A stretch of 64,000 nt of DNA from Vanilla planifolia. Taxonomy: Eukaryota; Streptophyta; Magnoliopsida; Asparagales; Orchidaceae. Shown here one piece after another: positions 52,005-64,000 of this stretch. Location of the stretch: assembly GCA_023846275.1 (NCBI GenBank), contig CM043869.1:32680737-32744736 (forward strand). The letters are read 5' to 3'. The notes below the pieces were generated by a model. The model did not search any database. It saw nothing but the letters and a program-made list of their open reading frames with translations, and was not told the origin of the DNA. The position numbers were made by a program, and so were the translations under genes. Numbering within the stretch: the stretch's first letter is position 1; the number at the start of each line of letters is the position of its first letter.

Positions 52005-53597
52005 TTACTTTAAAGAATTTTAGTAAGATTTTTAGAATATTAAGCTTGATTAAAATTAACTCTTTAAGGCACATAAAAAGATTAATTACTTTTCATTTCT
52101 AATAATCTTGATCATCATCTTCGACATAATATCCTGAATCTGTATTTCTTAATTATTTGAATAACAATCTCAAAATTTTTGTTTAAAAAATAATTTAAAT
52201 ATGAAATAAAATATTAATAAATAAATTTAAAAAAAAAATCTAATTTTAAGTCATGTAAACTAATTTTAATTACCATTCATCATTCATCATTTGCTATAGT
52301 AATTGAGTTGGGGCATCACTCCTAAACTCATTTGGAATTATTTTGGATAAAAGAATTACTCTTTGAATTCACATCTCCTAATATGTTATTATTGGCAAAC
52401 GTGGGTGATTAAATTCTGAATAAACTAGGCAACAACCTCTCTTGAAATTAGGTTGCCTCGAAAATGCATCATAATACTTATATGAAGAAAATAACTTTGT
52501 AAATATAACATATGAATCTAAAAATAACTACTTTTTCTATGTGGCAAACTCCCAAATTGTAAGAGTGATATGAGCCATCCAATCACACATTTCACAATCG
52601 AATGATCACTGTATTATATGATTTTTCAAAACATTAATTCTATCAGTCATCTGATCGCACAATTTAGTAATTACATGATCCAAATTTGATCTGCTAAAAA
52701 AAGTTAAATCATGTAGTGAGATCATAATTTAGATCTAATTACCTAAATCAATTTCATATTTCTAAAAGGCATGGATTAAATCGCATCAATTAGATTGCAC
52801 AATTTTTGTGATCAAACAGTTGTGGCTTCCCCGATGTGATGATTCTAGTGCAACAACTCTTTTAGTCATTATTTTGAGTCATTGAGGATATTTTATTTAT
52901 ATATTAATTTCCAAATAAATTATAAGAAAGCTGAGAAAAGTTAACAACTAATTTGGTATTTGATAAGTACTTTTAGCTATCACAAAATTTTTATAAATAG
53001 AGGAATTCTTGAATAATTTTTTGTTGATGAAATCTTTCATAAAATTTTGAAAAAAAAAATTGTTAAGTTTTGACCTTAAAGCAATTCATAACTATTGCTT
53101 ATTGTCACCTACTTAGGTTGTGTCTTTTTTCAACAAACTCCAAATTCTTTATTCTTCCTCCAATTAGTTAAGCTTGTATTTTCTCATTTTCTAACTAATT
53201 AAATTAAATTAATTATAACTCGTTGAGTATTTTGACAAGCATAAGAACTTATTTGTATAAATTTTTATCATTATTTTATTTTTACATTTTACTAATTCTA
53301 TTTTGTTTTAAGGCAAGTAGTCTTTTTTTATTTTCTTATTATGAGGGTTTAGCTTACTTGTCTTTTAATAGAAGGCTTATATTATTTCTTTTCATACATA
53401 ATTTTTGTCAGGGTGAATGTTGGCTTGATTTTAAGAAAAACTAATTAAACATTATTTTTGTATATGTTTAAAGTTTTGTATCTTTTTATTTCATGATTTT
53501 TGAAAATTTTATTGTTAAAACAAAAATTAACATAATTTTAAGAAATCAAAATTTTTATTTTTAATTATTCACTCCCTTCTTACTGAATCATATTTCA
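52005..53597 (+). repeat. 5' LTR of the copia element
   Basis: It aligns along its length with 57399-58971, with shared blocks such as 'gcttgattaaaatta/aa', 'aggttgcctc', 'aactcccaaatt' and the terminal 'catatttca'. The end at 53597 is fixed by the primer binding site that follows. The start is approximate, because the expected TG terminus is not preserved. Divergence from the 3' LTR is considerable, so the insertion is old. Confidence 0.75.
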
Positions 53598-53599
53598 AT

Positions 53600-53611
53600 T
53601 AGTATCAGAGT
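53600..53611 (+). other. Primer binding site for initiator tRNA-Met
   Basis: TAGTATCAGAGT matches 10 of 12 bases of TGGTATCAGAGC, the usual initiator methionine tRNA complement in plant copia elements. It sits two bases after the 5' LTR, the expected place. Confidence 0.85.
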
Positions 53612-56503
53612 GAGATCTCTTTTAGTGAGAAAAATATTTTTAAATATCTATGACTTAAATTGATGCTTCAGCTAAATTAGGTGAAAAGTACATCTTATAA
53701 TAGGCCATAACTTTTTTATGGTGATTATTATCTCTATTTAACAACTAGAATGACTGGTCATTTAAAATCTATTGATAAAAAAATGTGAGAATTGATGCAA
53801 GCTCCATTTGATTTTCATATTAGGAAAAATGCATCACATACTTTTATATTTAAAATTTTTTATGAAATAGATATTTATGAAATCATAAATTTCAATTAAA
53901 TGATAAAGTTATAAATATTTTATATTATGCTTTGAAAGATATCAAATTTAATAGAATCATAAATTTAGAAACTATTTACAAAATTTGGTATAAATTAGAA
54001 ATAACATATGAAGACACTTTTTTAGTTAAGGAAAAAAAAATAAATATGATGGCATATGATTGAGTTATTTAGGATGCTTTCAAATATGTCTATAAAAAAT
54101 ATCTTTATAAGATTTACTAATATTACTAATGCACTTATTAGTTCAGAAAAATTAATTTATGTGAATAGATAGATAAAGAAGATACTTAGAATCTTTTCAA
54201 TAGAGTATGTTCTATTGACCACCACCATTAAGATAGCCAAAAATATTTTCATTATGATATTAGATGACTTGATGGATGAGCTTATGATAAATGAGCTAAA
54301 AATAAAGGAGAAAAGAAGAAGAAAAATTAATTGAGAAGAACAAAACAAAGAAAAAATAATTAATAACATTGAAGATGAAAAAAGGTATTTTAAAAGAGGA
54401 GTCCACTGATGATGATGATGATATTGCTTTAATTTCTAAAGTTTTATCTAAAGTTCTTAGTGTTATAAAAAAGTATTGAAATCAAAAGTCTAAAAGAAAA
54501 TTAAGAAGAAAAAAATTATTTATCATGAATGTGAAATATTATATCATATTAGACTAGCATGTTCTATCATAAAAAAGATTTGAAAAAGAAACGAATGAGA
54601 TGAAGAAAAGTAAAAAAGAAGAAAAAGAAAGCATTAAAAATAGCTTGGAGTGACTCAAAAGAAACATGTACCTGTAAAGAGGAAGATAATAATGAAAGGT
54701 TCTTTTGCATAATGACTAGAGAAAAAAAAGTAAGAAGAAGAGAGTACATTTTCAAGTGAAGAAAAGATAAATTATTCAAATTAAAAGTTAGCAAAATAAT
54801 TACTTTATGTTTCCAAAAATTATGAAACTTTGAGTAAAAAATATAAGAAACTTAAAAAGAAATATTATTAATGTATAGCTCTTTGTGATGAAATGAAAAA
54901 GTCTAATGATGAGTTAGTAAAAAAAATTAATGAGCATGTATCATTTGTTAAAGAATTTAATAATTTAAATCTTTGCACATGACATGCTCACTGTCAAAAG
55001 GGAAAACAAATTAGTAAAGAAACTTTTGTTATAAATAGATTTTATATGCATAAGTTTAATAATAATATAAACTTGTTATATAGTTATAATAGACTTACAT
55101 ATCATTATTACATGCATTTAGTTCATATGCATGTGAGATTAGAAATAATATTCATTAGAACTCTCCTTCTTATGCATGGCTAGTGAAGGCAAATACTAGC
55201 TTAGCAATTCTTAAATGTTTTGGATCCAAAATGATTTGGGTTCCTCAATCTAATAATTCATTTGTGAGTGCAGACATTTCTTTTCAAGTCGAGGAAGATT
55301 TGTGGGTCTTGGATATTGGCATTCAAGACACATGACAGAAGACATCAAGCTATTCACCCAACTAAATGCCTATGATTGTGAAAAAAATTGTTCTTGGTGA
55401 TAATTTAAAGAAATAATTATTATTGAAAACTTTATATTTTTAATTACTAAAGTTTTATTTCTTTAAGTCTTAAAAGATAATTTACTTAGTATCAATCACC
55501 TTTGTGATAATGGTTTTAGTATTTTATTTGATTCTATTGTATATAAAATTAGTAAAAATAAAAATATATTAATAAAAGGTTTTGCATCACATGCTAATGA
55601 CTCAAAGTCATGGCATAAAAGATTTTGTCATTTTAGTACACATATACTATAAAAAATAAAACTTAGTAAGAGACATGAATTGATTATTATAGATGATTTT
55701 GTTTGTTGACCACGTAATTTAGGTAAAATAAGAAAAGTAAGCCTTAAAACCAAGATGAATATAACCTCTAAAAAGTTTTTAGAAGTTGTACACATAGACT
55801 TGTTTGGACCTATATATCTCATGAGCTTAGGAGATAAAAATATAAATTAATTATAGTAGATGACTATTCTAGATATACATGGATTATTTTTTTATGAAAA
55901 AAGAGCATATTATATAAATAATTTTAAATAATGATAATCAAATTACAAAATAAATTATTTCATAATTTAATTATCATTAGAAGTAATAATAGAGAAGAAT
56001 TTAGAAATGATAATTCATTGAGTATTACAATAATAATGAAAATTTTCACACATTTTGGCACCTAGAACTTCATTACAAAATGATATATTAGAGTTAAATA
56101 ATAGAACTTTATTAGATTTAGTTAGAAGTATGTTGAATGAGTACAATACAACAAAATTGTTTTTGAGTAAAAGGTGTACTTACAGGTTGTTATATTTCAA
56201 ATAGCATATTTTTTTGGCCTATATTAAATAAATCATCAAATGAATTAATATTTGATAAGAAATTTAGGATTACTTATTTAAATGTATTTGGTTGTAAATA
56301 TTATATTTTAAATAATGAGAAAAGGAAATTAAGAAAATTTAATTCAAAAACAAATAAGAGAATCTTTTTAGGATACTTATTTAGTAGTAGAGCTTATATA
56401 ATTTACAACAATGCAACTAATCAAATAGAAGAATCCATATATATAAATTTTGATGAATTAATATCAACAAAATAAAGTAAATGTTCTTTTTAAGTCTTCA
56501 ATT

Positions 56504-57389
56504 TAAGTCTTCAAGTTTAACAAACTAAAAATAGAATTTTTATATCACAAACTAAATATATTTTAGAATTATCAAAGAAATATGGCTTCTTAAATGTTAA
56601 ACATAGAAACAAAAATATGACTATTAACACATATTTAGATAAAGATGAAAAATAAAATCAGTTAATACTAAAATATATAAAAGCCTAATTAGTTCACTTT
56701 TTTTACCTTACAGCGAGTAGACTCGATATACTTTATAGTATTTGTATATTTGCTTGATTTCAAGCCTGTCCTAAAGAATGTCATTTAATAATAATAAAAT
56801 ACATATTTAAATATATAGTTTGAATAAGTAAATTAAGATTTTGATATCCAAAAGAAAATTTAAATTTTCAATGAAGAGTATCCTTAGATATAGATTTTAT
56901 TGGAAACAGAATTGATAGGAAAGCACAAGTGATAAAGATTAATTTTTAAGTCTTCAAGTTTAACAAACTAAAAATAGAATTTTTATATCACAAACTAAAT
57001 ATATTTTAGAATTATCAAAGAAATATGGCTTCTTAAATGTTAAACATAGAAACAAAAATATGACTATTAACACACATTTAGATAAAGATGAAAAATAAAA
57101 TCAGTTGATACTAAAATATATAAAGGTCTAATTAGTTCACTTTTTTTACCTTACAGCGAGTAGACTCGATATACTTTATAGTATTTATATATTTGCTTGA
57201 TTTCAAGCCTGTCCTAAAGAATGTCATTTAATAATAATAAAATACATATTTAAATATATAGTTGGAATAAGTAAATTAAGATTTTGATATCCAAAAGAAA
57301 ATTTAAATTTTCAATGAAGAGTATCCTTAGATATAGATTTTATTGGAAACAGAATTGATAGGAAAGCACAAGTGATAAAGATTAATTTT
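56504..57389 (+). repeat. 443-bp tandem duplication inside the copia element
   Basis: The block 56504-56946 is repeated at 56947-57389. Counting by eye, only about half a dozen substitutions separate the copies and no large indel is seen. Each copy encodes the decayed end of RT through the start of RNase H (FISQTKY, LDKDEK, LTASRLDI, ACPKECHL, DRKA). The second copy abuts an A-run at 57391-57398 that serves as the polypurine tract before the 3' LTR. Confidence 0.9.
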
Positions 57390-57398
57390 TAAAAAAAA

Positions 57399-58971
57399 TT
57401 CTTTTATTTCATGAAGTAGTAAGAAACAAAATTGATAAATAATTAAACTTGATTAAAATAATTTCTTCAAAGAACATAAAAAGATTAATTAAATTTTATT
57501 CCTTAATCATCATCTTTGATCCAATATCATAAATCTATATTTCTTAATTATTTCATAAACATTCTCAAAATTTTTGTTTTAGAAATAATTTAAATAAGAA
57601 ATAAATAATAATAATAATTAAAAAAACTAATTATAAGTCACATAAATTAATTTTAATTACTGCTCGTTGTTCATCGTTTATTATAGTTATCAGGTCGTGG
57701 CATCACTCTCAAATTCGTTTGGAATTTTTTCATATCTAAGCATTACTCTCTAAATATGCATCTTTTAATATGTTATTGCTAGCAAGTGCAAGTAATTAAA
57801 TCTCGAACGAACTAGGGGACAACCAACTCAAAAATTAGGTTGCCTCTAAAATACACCATAATTCTTATATGGAAAAAATAACTTTTCAAATACACTATGT
57901 GAGACTAAAATAAACTATTATTTTAACGAACTCCCAAATTGCAAGAGTAATGTGAGTTATCCAATCATGCATTTCGTGATTGAATGATCACTACCTTATC
58001 TGATATTTTAAAAGCACTAATTCTATCATCTGCTCGATCTTGTAATTGCACGATCACATGGTCTGAATTTCATCCGTTCGAAAAGTTAAATCATACTATT
58101 AGATTATGCTTTTTATCTAATGACCCAGATCAATTTCATATTTTTAAAAGAAATGGATTAAATTGCGTGCATCTGATCACACCGTTTTCACTATCAAATA
58201 GTTATGGTTTGCCTCGATCCAACTACTCCAGTGCAATGACTCTTTTAGCCATTTTTTTGAGTCATTTGGTTTTTTTTTATTTAAATATTAATTTATAAAT
58301 AAATTATACAAAAATAGTTGTATGTTAATGGCTAATTTGGTGTTTGGTAAGTACTTTTGCCCTAACAAAATGCTTATAAAAAAGAAAATTCTTGAACAGT
58401 TTTTAGTTGACAAAAAATTTTACAAAATTTTGAAGTAAAATTCTAAAGTCATGTTCTCGAAATAATTCTAGTCAGTGCTCATTTTTGCATCCTCAACACC
58501 TTTTTTTTTTTAATGAATTCCAAATTTCTTCTTGTTATTCCAATTAGTTAAGCTCATATTTTCTCATTTTTTAATTGACTAAATTAAAGTACTTATCTTG
58601 TTGAGTATTTTGTCAAGTATATTGACTTGTTTGTATGGATTATTATTATTATTTTTTCTTTTTGTTGATTCTATTTTGTTATATGATCATTGTAGCTTGT
58701 TTTTGTTTTTTTGTTATGAGGATTTAGCCTACTTATTTTTTTTTACTAAAGATTTATATTATTTTTTTGTGCTTGGTTTTTGTCAATGGTGGATGTGGGC
58801 TTAATTTTAAGTCGAACCATTTAAAAATCGCCTATATACATGTTTAAATTTTTTACATTTATATTTAGCGATTTCTAAAAATTTTATTATTAAAGCAAAA
58901 ATTATTATATTTTCAAGAACTCAAACTTTTTATTTTTATCAATTCACCCTCTCTTATTGAACCATATTTCA
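57399..58971 (+). repeat. 3' LTR of the copia element
   Basis: It is the partner of 52005-53597, ends with the same 'catatttca', and is preceded by an A-rich polypurine tract. A 104-codon frame at 57984-58298 lies entirely within it and is not a gene. Confidence 0.75.
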
Positions 58972-58976
58972 TAATA

Positions 58977-61149
58977 GTTTGGATTTATTGGAATAAGGAC
59001 TGTAACATATGAAATAGATGAAGATTGAAGGCTTAATTTGCTGATTTTAGTGTTAAAGATGAAGCTTTTTGTGAAGTGGTTAATCTAAAAAGAATTATAT
59101 TCTTAAACATCTTTATGATTAGTGTGTTGAATCTTTTTTCTTTAGAATTGTGACACTTAGATTCATGATCATAGTTCACACATTTTGATGTTGTTTTGGT
59201 GATACATTAGTCTATATTTATTTTTAAAAATTAAGTCATTGTAATCTTAAATCTTCTTATAAATTAAAAAAAATATATTTTTTTTGGACTTAAATGCCCA
59301 CCTCTTGATCAAGCTTGAAGGCTTGGACCAAAAAGCCCATAGTGATGGCACTATGCCTTTGGGAGCCACTATAGAAGACTAACTGAAACTATGTCAAACA
59401 AGCCCGAGTCTCAGTTAAGATATAGTGCTACACCGATGAGTTAAATTAGATCATGGTATCACTCTTGAATCGACTTATGCGTTTTAAATTAAGTAGTTGC
59501 ATCAGATAAGTTAGGACCTATGTATATTATATATGCGCATTAGTGTCTTAGGTAATGACCTCCCAAGAGCACCAAGGAGTAGCAAACCTTATTAGGGTTC
59601 TTTAATAGTGTAGAGAAAGTGATGCCAAACTTCATGTACATGCTTGCAATATGGGATTGAAAATGACATCTGTTTTAATTTGAACTGGAGCAAATAGATT
59701 CTTTTTGATTGCACATTTTCATGATGGAATGGCCACGATCATGTCCCTTTTTTAAACAATGGAATTCGTCATTAGCATCCATTCAATGAGCCTGATTGAA
59801 TGGTAGAGATATTGTCTATCTTTTGAAACAGTGGAATTCATCAAGCCATTCATCTGAAAGCAAGAACAAATGATTGAGATCTTCTTTATAGAATTTGGTG
59901 TCTCATGGGAGCACTAGTTTACACTTAATTTACCCTTATCGACTTCGATAAAAAGGAGTAGTTAGTAGAAGTCTGATTGGTGATCGATGGTTAATGTAGG
60001 CGTAGGTTTTGACCGAACCACATAGAAAATCTTGGTACACTTCTCGTTATTGTGGTGAAATTTTTTTTATTTTGTCGAACAATCTTTATAAAAGTAAATT
60101 TTAATTATCAAACGGAAAAAATTTCTTCAATTAAAAAGGTTTTCAAAATTGAATTTTTTTTAAAGATATAATTCACATATCTCCTCTTGCTTACACGATT
60201 TATATCATGAATGACTTTGAATATGAACAATTTTTTTTACCAAAAAAAGTCAAAGAAAATGTGATGGATAATATTGATATCTAAAAATATTTTTTAAAAT
60301 AAAGCAAAACCTCAACCACGTGACCCATATAACAAACACAATAGTTTAAATATTAGAATGATAGCCAAAATCACAACCTATAGATTAGTCAAAACGCTAG
60401 CCAACATAGCTTAGATCTAATCAATAATAGCATAGCACAGGGTGGCCAGATAAGAACAATGCCTTTGAAAAAAAAGGTCAAGGGAGAAGAGTTTCAACTA
60501 AAGAGAACCGTGAGAAGAACACCTTTCTTGAGCTAAAGTTCATGGAAACATTATTAGATATAATTTGAGTATTTTCGTATCATGTAGAGTTGTTTATATT
60601 GTTTTTCCATGGAAAAATTATTAGATACATACATCTTGTAAATTTAAAAATGATATTGGAAATGCGGCTTTTCGGAGAACAATTTCTTAAGAAAATGTTT
60701 TATATGAGAAAAAAATTATAAAAAACATTTAATTAAATAGAATTAAAAAAATCCCTTTTGATAACCCAGTTTGGCATGAACCATGCATTATTCTTTTTAA
60801 TACGAAACTTATTTATCCTCAATTAAAAATGGTTACTAATAATTTTTTTTTGGCGTAAAGAAAAATGTAAAAAGCCGATCAAAGTACTGCTATTTTTGTT
60901 AATTAAACAAAATCTTTCTCGACAATTGAACTTTTTAAGCTTTTAATTAAAATTTTCTACTATGAAACCACACAATCTTGACCTATATTACTTTTTTTTT
61001 GACATATATTAGAAATAATTAATTCCTGCTATATTAATCTCTATGAACCATTCAGTTACCTTTGTTATGGACTTTTGAGAACTGAATCTTCATTAAATTA
61101 AGCATAACACGTAACCATTGAAATCTCTCGTCAGTGTTCTTCGGTTTAA
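58977..61149. other. Intergenic DNA with possible LTR debris
   Basis: A block at about 59,285-60,070 is less AT-rich than its flanks. Its end at 59,990-60,030 ('gtaggttttgaccgaaccac') resembles the U5 end of SIRE-type copia LTRs, so it may be a solo LTR remnant. No paired LTR and no coding motif were found. The rest holds nothing recognisable. Confidence 0.4.
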
Positions 61150-62815
61150 GATGAATTACAGTTTAATAGCACATACCCCTATTGGATAAAACCCAGCTCT
61201 TGAATAAAAAAGTTGAACATCCGAAGCAACTCTATATGCTTTCGTCACGGCATTGAATTCTACCTCTTATGTAGATGTAAGCTTGAGTCAATTTTTGTGG
61301 CGATATCTGCATTAATGTAAACAAGTAGCACAGAGCCTCCATAAGATACCTCATAATTCATTACCTTTTTAATGCTTTCATCCAAAATTAGGTAGAATGT
61401 GGATGACCAAACCAACAAGATGGGTTTTGCATATCAAAGCAAGTTGTTGACGTCAAAATTGATCTCAGGTATTTCTCCAGCAAAGGCAGCTATGTAAAAA
61501 ATATATAAAATAGAAGGCTACGAGAAGCAAACAGAAACCCAAAAAGCAGTCGTGTGCGGCAGCTTCTAAGTACATTCAATTATCTCAAATTAAGTTCTCA
61601 GTTTTAGGGTAACAATGGCGTTCTATGAGGGAAAAGGGAACGACAAATATAACAAAAAGGATCGATTTGACAGATCAATTGATAAGTGAAAAGTTAGGAT
61701 AAATTTGAGTGATGATGTATAGTTTGGGATTTTGTAGCATTACATCAGTATTTAATGCTTTAAATCCTTGGCGATATACGGTTGCACAGTTGATTGAACT
61801 GGAAGATGCTTTTGGTTTAGAAAAAGGTCGTAACTAGCCCAAGGAAGGACGCTGCTAGACACGAAAGGAAGCAGCCAAGGAATAAGGCTTCCTAATCTCG
61901 TGTCCAATTCATTGTGAGGGAAGTGACTTTATCTTACATACATGAGGTATTATTTTTTTACTTGCTCTATTTTGGTGATGAAATTGTCAAAATTTTTTCT
62001 GACTTATCATAGTTTATACATTCATTATAAGTCAACATTGTTAACTGGCCAACTTATATCCTTGACTGCCATGCTGCTCATCTCACCAAACATTAGCTCC
62101 CTGCCATCTTTGCTGATGATTGGAGCAAGCAACAAGCGGCCGGTGCTAGTGTCAAGAAGCCACCGATAGGCAGTGGATAGAAACAAGAAAGTGGGTGATG
62201 GTCGGCAACCTCACAGTAGCTAGCATATCAAGTTTTTGTTTCCTTCTCTATTGTATCAAGTGATATTTTGCAAGGAGTATCACTTTTCTGCTGGATAGCT
62301 AACCAACATTTTTAGAAGTAACTGTTTGAAGCCACTTCAAAAAATCAAATGCTTTGAAGCTGTCAGAAGACTTCTTCACATTGAGTTTCTTAAGCACTTT
62401 TTAAAATGTATTTCCCATGTGATAATCACCACTTTACTCTATGGCCAGTGTATCTGATGCGGAGAATTTGTTTTGCAGTCCCCAAGTCTCTTAAAGAAAA
62501 AAGTTTACTCAACTCCTTGAACAAGTAAAGCTTAGAAGCATCATAACCATCGTTCGTCATACCACCAATCGATGAAGGCATTATTAGAACTTTTTTGCAC
62601 AAAGACACAACGGACGGTGTTCCGTACCTGGACATAGCAGACTCAAACTTGTGTCAACCCCTGTTTCAAGCCAAACAATCTCTTCTTCAATTTACAAAAG
62701 TAATTAATTATTTCTTTCTCTACAAAAAAGTTTCAATGCATATCTCTTCCTTCAAATTACTATAAAACAAAAGAGTCCTCAAATATATTTCTCCAATTTG
62801 TAAAGCAAGAGAAGT
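61150..62815 (-). mobile_element. Second Ty1/copia remnant: RT and RNase H pieces
   Basis: Read on the minus strand, pieces of copia pol follow in order: 'NLKEEICIETF' near 62,740-62,770 and 'KKRLFGLKQG' near 62,655-62,690. 'LSKLFSLRDLGTAKQILRIR' (62,450-62,510) stands where family members have the F-x-M-K-D-L-G block. The next motif, 'EVEFNAVTKAYRVAS' near 61,220-61,270, is the RNase H S-T-T-E-A-E-Y region. The Y-V-D-D catalytic motif is not preserved between LKQG and the SLRDLG block. Between 61,450 and 62,280 the sequence does not read as pol and may contain an insertion. No LTRs were found. It is a different family from the 52-59 kb element, Tork-like by wording, as inference. Confidence 0.7.
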
Positions 62816-64000
62816 TGTTTAAGTATTCGTTGTTTTCACCTAAGTGGGGGAAAGTGGATTTTCACTGCTCTTAAGTGCGATTCAATATGTCTCTTCTTAA
62901 AATATTGTTTGTTATTCATTGGGAGAAGAAACGCTTCATTTCATTGAATTGAAGGAGACGAAGAGGTGTATATGTTGTTTGATCAACCCATTGTCAACTG
63001 TTGGCTGCTGGTTGGCTAATGGCATCGACAAGTAGTAAGCAAGCAGTTGATTGTGTGGACTCTCCCTCAATGTAACCTAATATCAGAAGTCCAAAGTCAA
63101 AAATTAAAAGTGATTTCAATAATTTTTTATGAAGTGAGAGAAATGAAAAAAAAATCTCACGTACAAGTGATAAAGTGACTTTTTTCACTTACAACAAGTC
63201 AAATTCCGATTTAAAAAGTGATTTATTGTACCAAGGGAGTTTTGTTCTCAAAAGTGTGTCAACATCTTCAGACGATAATAGCTCATATAAACATCAAAAT
63301 CAAACTTTCAATAGCTAATGCGGGGGGAATTTATCATTTTGTTGATCACATAGAGGCTTGCCAAAAGTTGTTTGTTATCTAGGGATTTCTTTCTTGAGAC
63401 ATCTCCCAACTTTTTCTCATTGTTCTTTTTAGTCTTAGTTTTTACAAATTTACTAGCTTCCAAGTCTCAAACCACACTAGGCACATAAAGGATTAGCTTT
63501 GATATAAAATGTGATATATTGGTCTTATTATATCAAGGTATTATCTTTTTGGGTTATCTCATCTTAACTCAAGTATATTTTACTCTTAATAGTTTTCTTA
63601 ATAGTTTAAGATCATAACTTCTTATATAAACATAAAATCACTTTCTTAATAATTGATGTGAAATAATTTAATCATGTGTCCCTCTACTTAAGAGTTTGTT
63701 AAGTGACTTCTATTATTTAATGATTTCTCTCTCAAGATGTTTACTCTCTACCTTTTTTGGTCTCAGTCTCACAAAAAAAATTGAACTATGACTTAATTTA
63801 TGCATTCCATCATCATGAGGCAACATAAAATCTTCTTTACATCATTCAAATTTTGTTAGATGTCATGCAAAACTAAAAAGAGCAGAGAGCTAACATCGAG
63901 TAATTTCTTAAGAGATGAATCATTGGATAAGAACAAATTGCTAATGGATTTCTTATGGAAGATGCATAGAAAAGAATTATCTCACTTAGGATACTAAGAG
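62816..64000. other. Intergenic DNA, nothing recognised
   Basis: A 64-codon frame on the minus strand at 62994-63188 has no domain. The rest is AT-rich with no motif I can name. Confidence 0.5.

Larger units (their letters stand above)
52005..58971 (+). mobile_element. Ty1/copia retrotransposon, both LTRs, RT core deleted
   Basis: This is a decayed element of about 7 kb. The LTRs are listed separately. A candidate 5-bp target duplication 'taata' flanks it (52000-52004 and 58972-58976). Internal remnants on the plus strand, in order: gag (LEITYEDTFLVKEKKINM near 53,995-54,050; a DDDD..ALISK stretch at 54,410), protease (WVLDIG at about 55,300, where family members have a D-S-G motif), and GAG-pre-integrase (SWHKRFCHF near 55,615). 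The integrase core follows (HIDLFGP at 55,785-55,810, VDDYSRYTW at 55,857-55,885, IRSNNREEF near 55,985), then its C-terminal part (VFGCKYYILN, IFLGYLFSS, 56,285-56,400). From there the frame jumps to the end of RT and the start of RNase H (FISQTKY, LTASRLDI, FQACPKECHL), so the RT catalytic core is missing. Wording and long LTRs suggest the SIRE/Maximus lineage, as inference. Confidence 0.85.

Noticed and set aside
57984-58298. 104-codon frame on the plus strand
   Set aside because: It lies wholly inside the 3' LTR, and the matching part of the 5' LTR does not keep the frame open.
61616-61689. Short frame beginning MAFYEGKGNDKYNKKDRFDR
   Set aside because: It is only about 24 codons, lacks a second exon I can identify, and lies within the non-pol gap of a copia remnant.
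1-64000. CRISPR arrays, operons, tRNA or rRNA genes
   Set aside because: No regularly spaced identical repeats, no tRNA T-loop box with a matching fold, and no rRNA-like conserved block were seen; the sequence is plant nuclear in character.

Overview
This window looks like nuclear DNA from a flowering plant. It is very AT-rich, its genes are split by introns, and most of it is intergenic sequence filled with decayed retrotransposons: two or three non-LTR LINEs, a Ty3/gypsy chromovirus-type fragment and two Ty1/copia elements. The first exon of the best gene is much richer in GC than its later exons. That 5'-to-3' gradient is typical of monocots, so a monocot with an AT-rich genome is my guess, but it is inference. 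I see no bacterial, organellar or CRISPR signal and no tRNA or rRNA gene.

Only two cellular genes can be supported. At 43.5-47.3 kb (+) lies a complete four-exon CONSTANS-LIKE gene encoding two B-boxes and a C-terminal CCT domain (455 aa), closest in layout to the COL14/COL15 group. Its promoter carries a G-box and two TCP-type sites, and its last intron appears to use a GC donor inside the CCT domain. At 10.2-15.1 kb (-) lies the 5' part of a CFAP20/BUG22 gene: a GC-rich leader exon, a long leader intron containing a dead LINE, and three coding exons giving 109 of about 190 residues. The remaining 3' exons cannot be found between position 1 and 10,246. The acceptor of its third coding exon has been copied three more times in a roughly 200-bp tandem array, which creates decoy splice sites.

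Layout: 0-10 kb, AT-rich intergenic DNA with degenerate repeats; 10.2-15.1 kb, CFAP20-like gene with two LINE insertions; 17.4-19.1 kb, 5'-truncated GC-rich LINE on the plus strand; 24.0-24.4 kb, foldback element with a perfect 54-bp inner stem; 34.0-35.4 kb, Ty3/gypsy protease and reverse transcriptase remnant on the minus strand; 41.5-47.6 kb, the COL gene and its upstream region; 52.0-59.0 kb, a copia element with both LTRs and a primer binding site, its RT core deleted and a 443-bp block doubled; 61.2-62.8 kb, a second copia remnant on the minus strand.

The two cellular genes have no evident functional link. I found no convincing previously undescribed system. The observations most worth checking are the exon-capturing tandem array in CFAP20, the GC-AG intron within the CCT domain of the COL gene, the foldback element with unevenly diverged arms, and the young duplication inside the old copia element.
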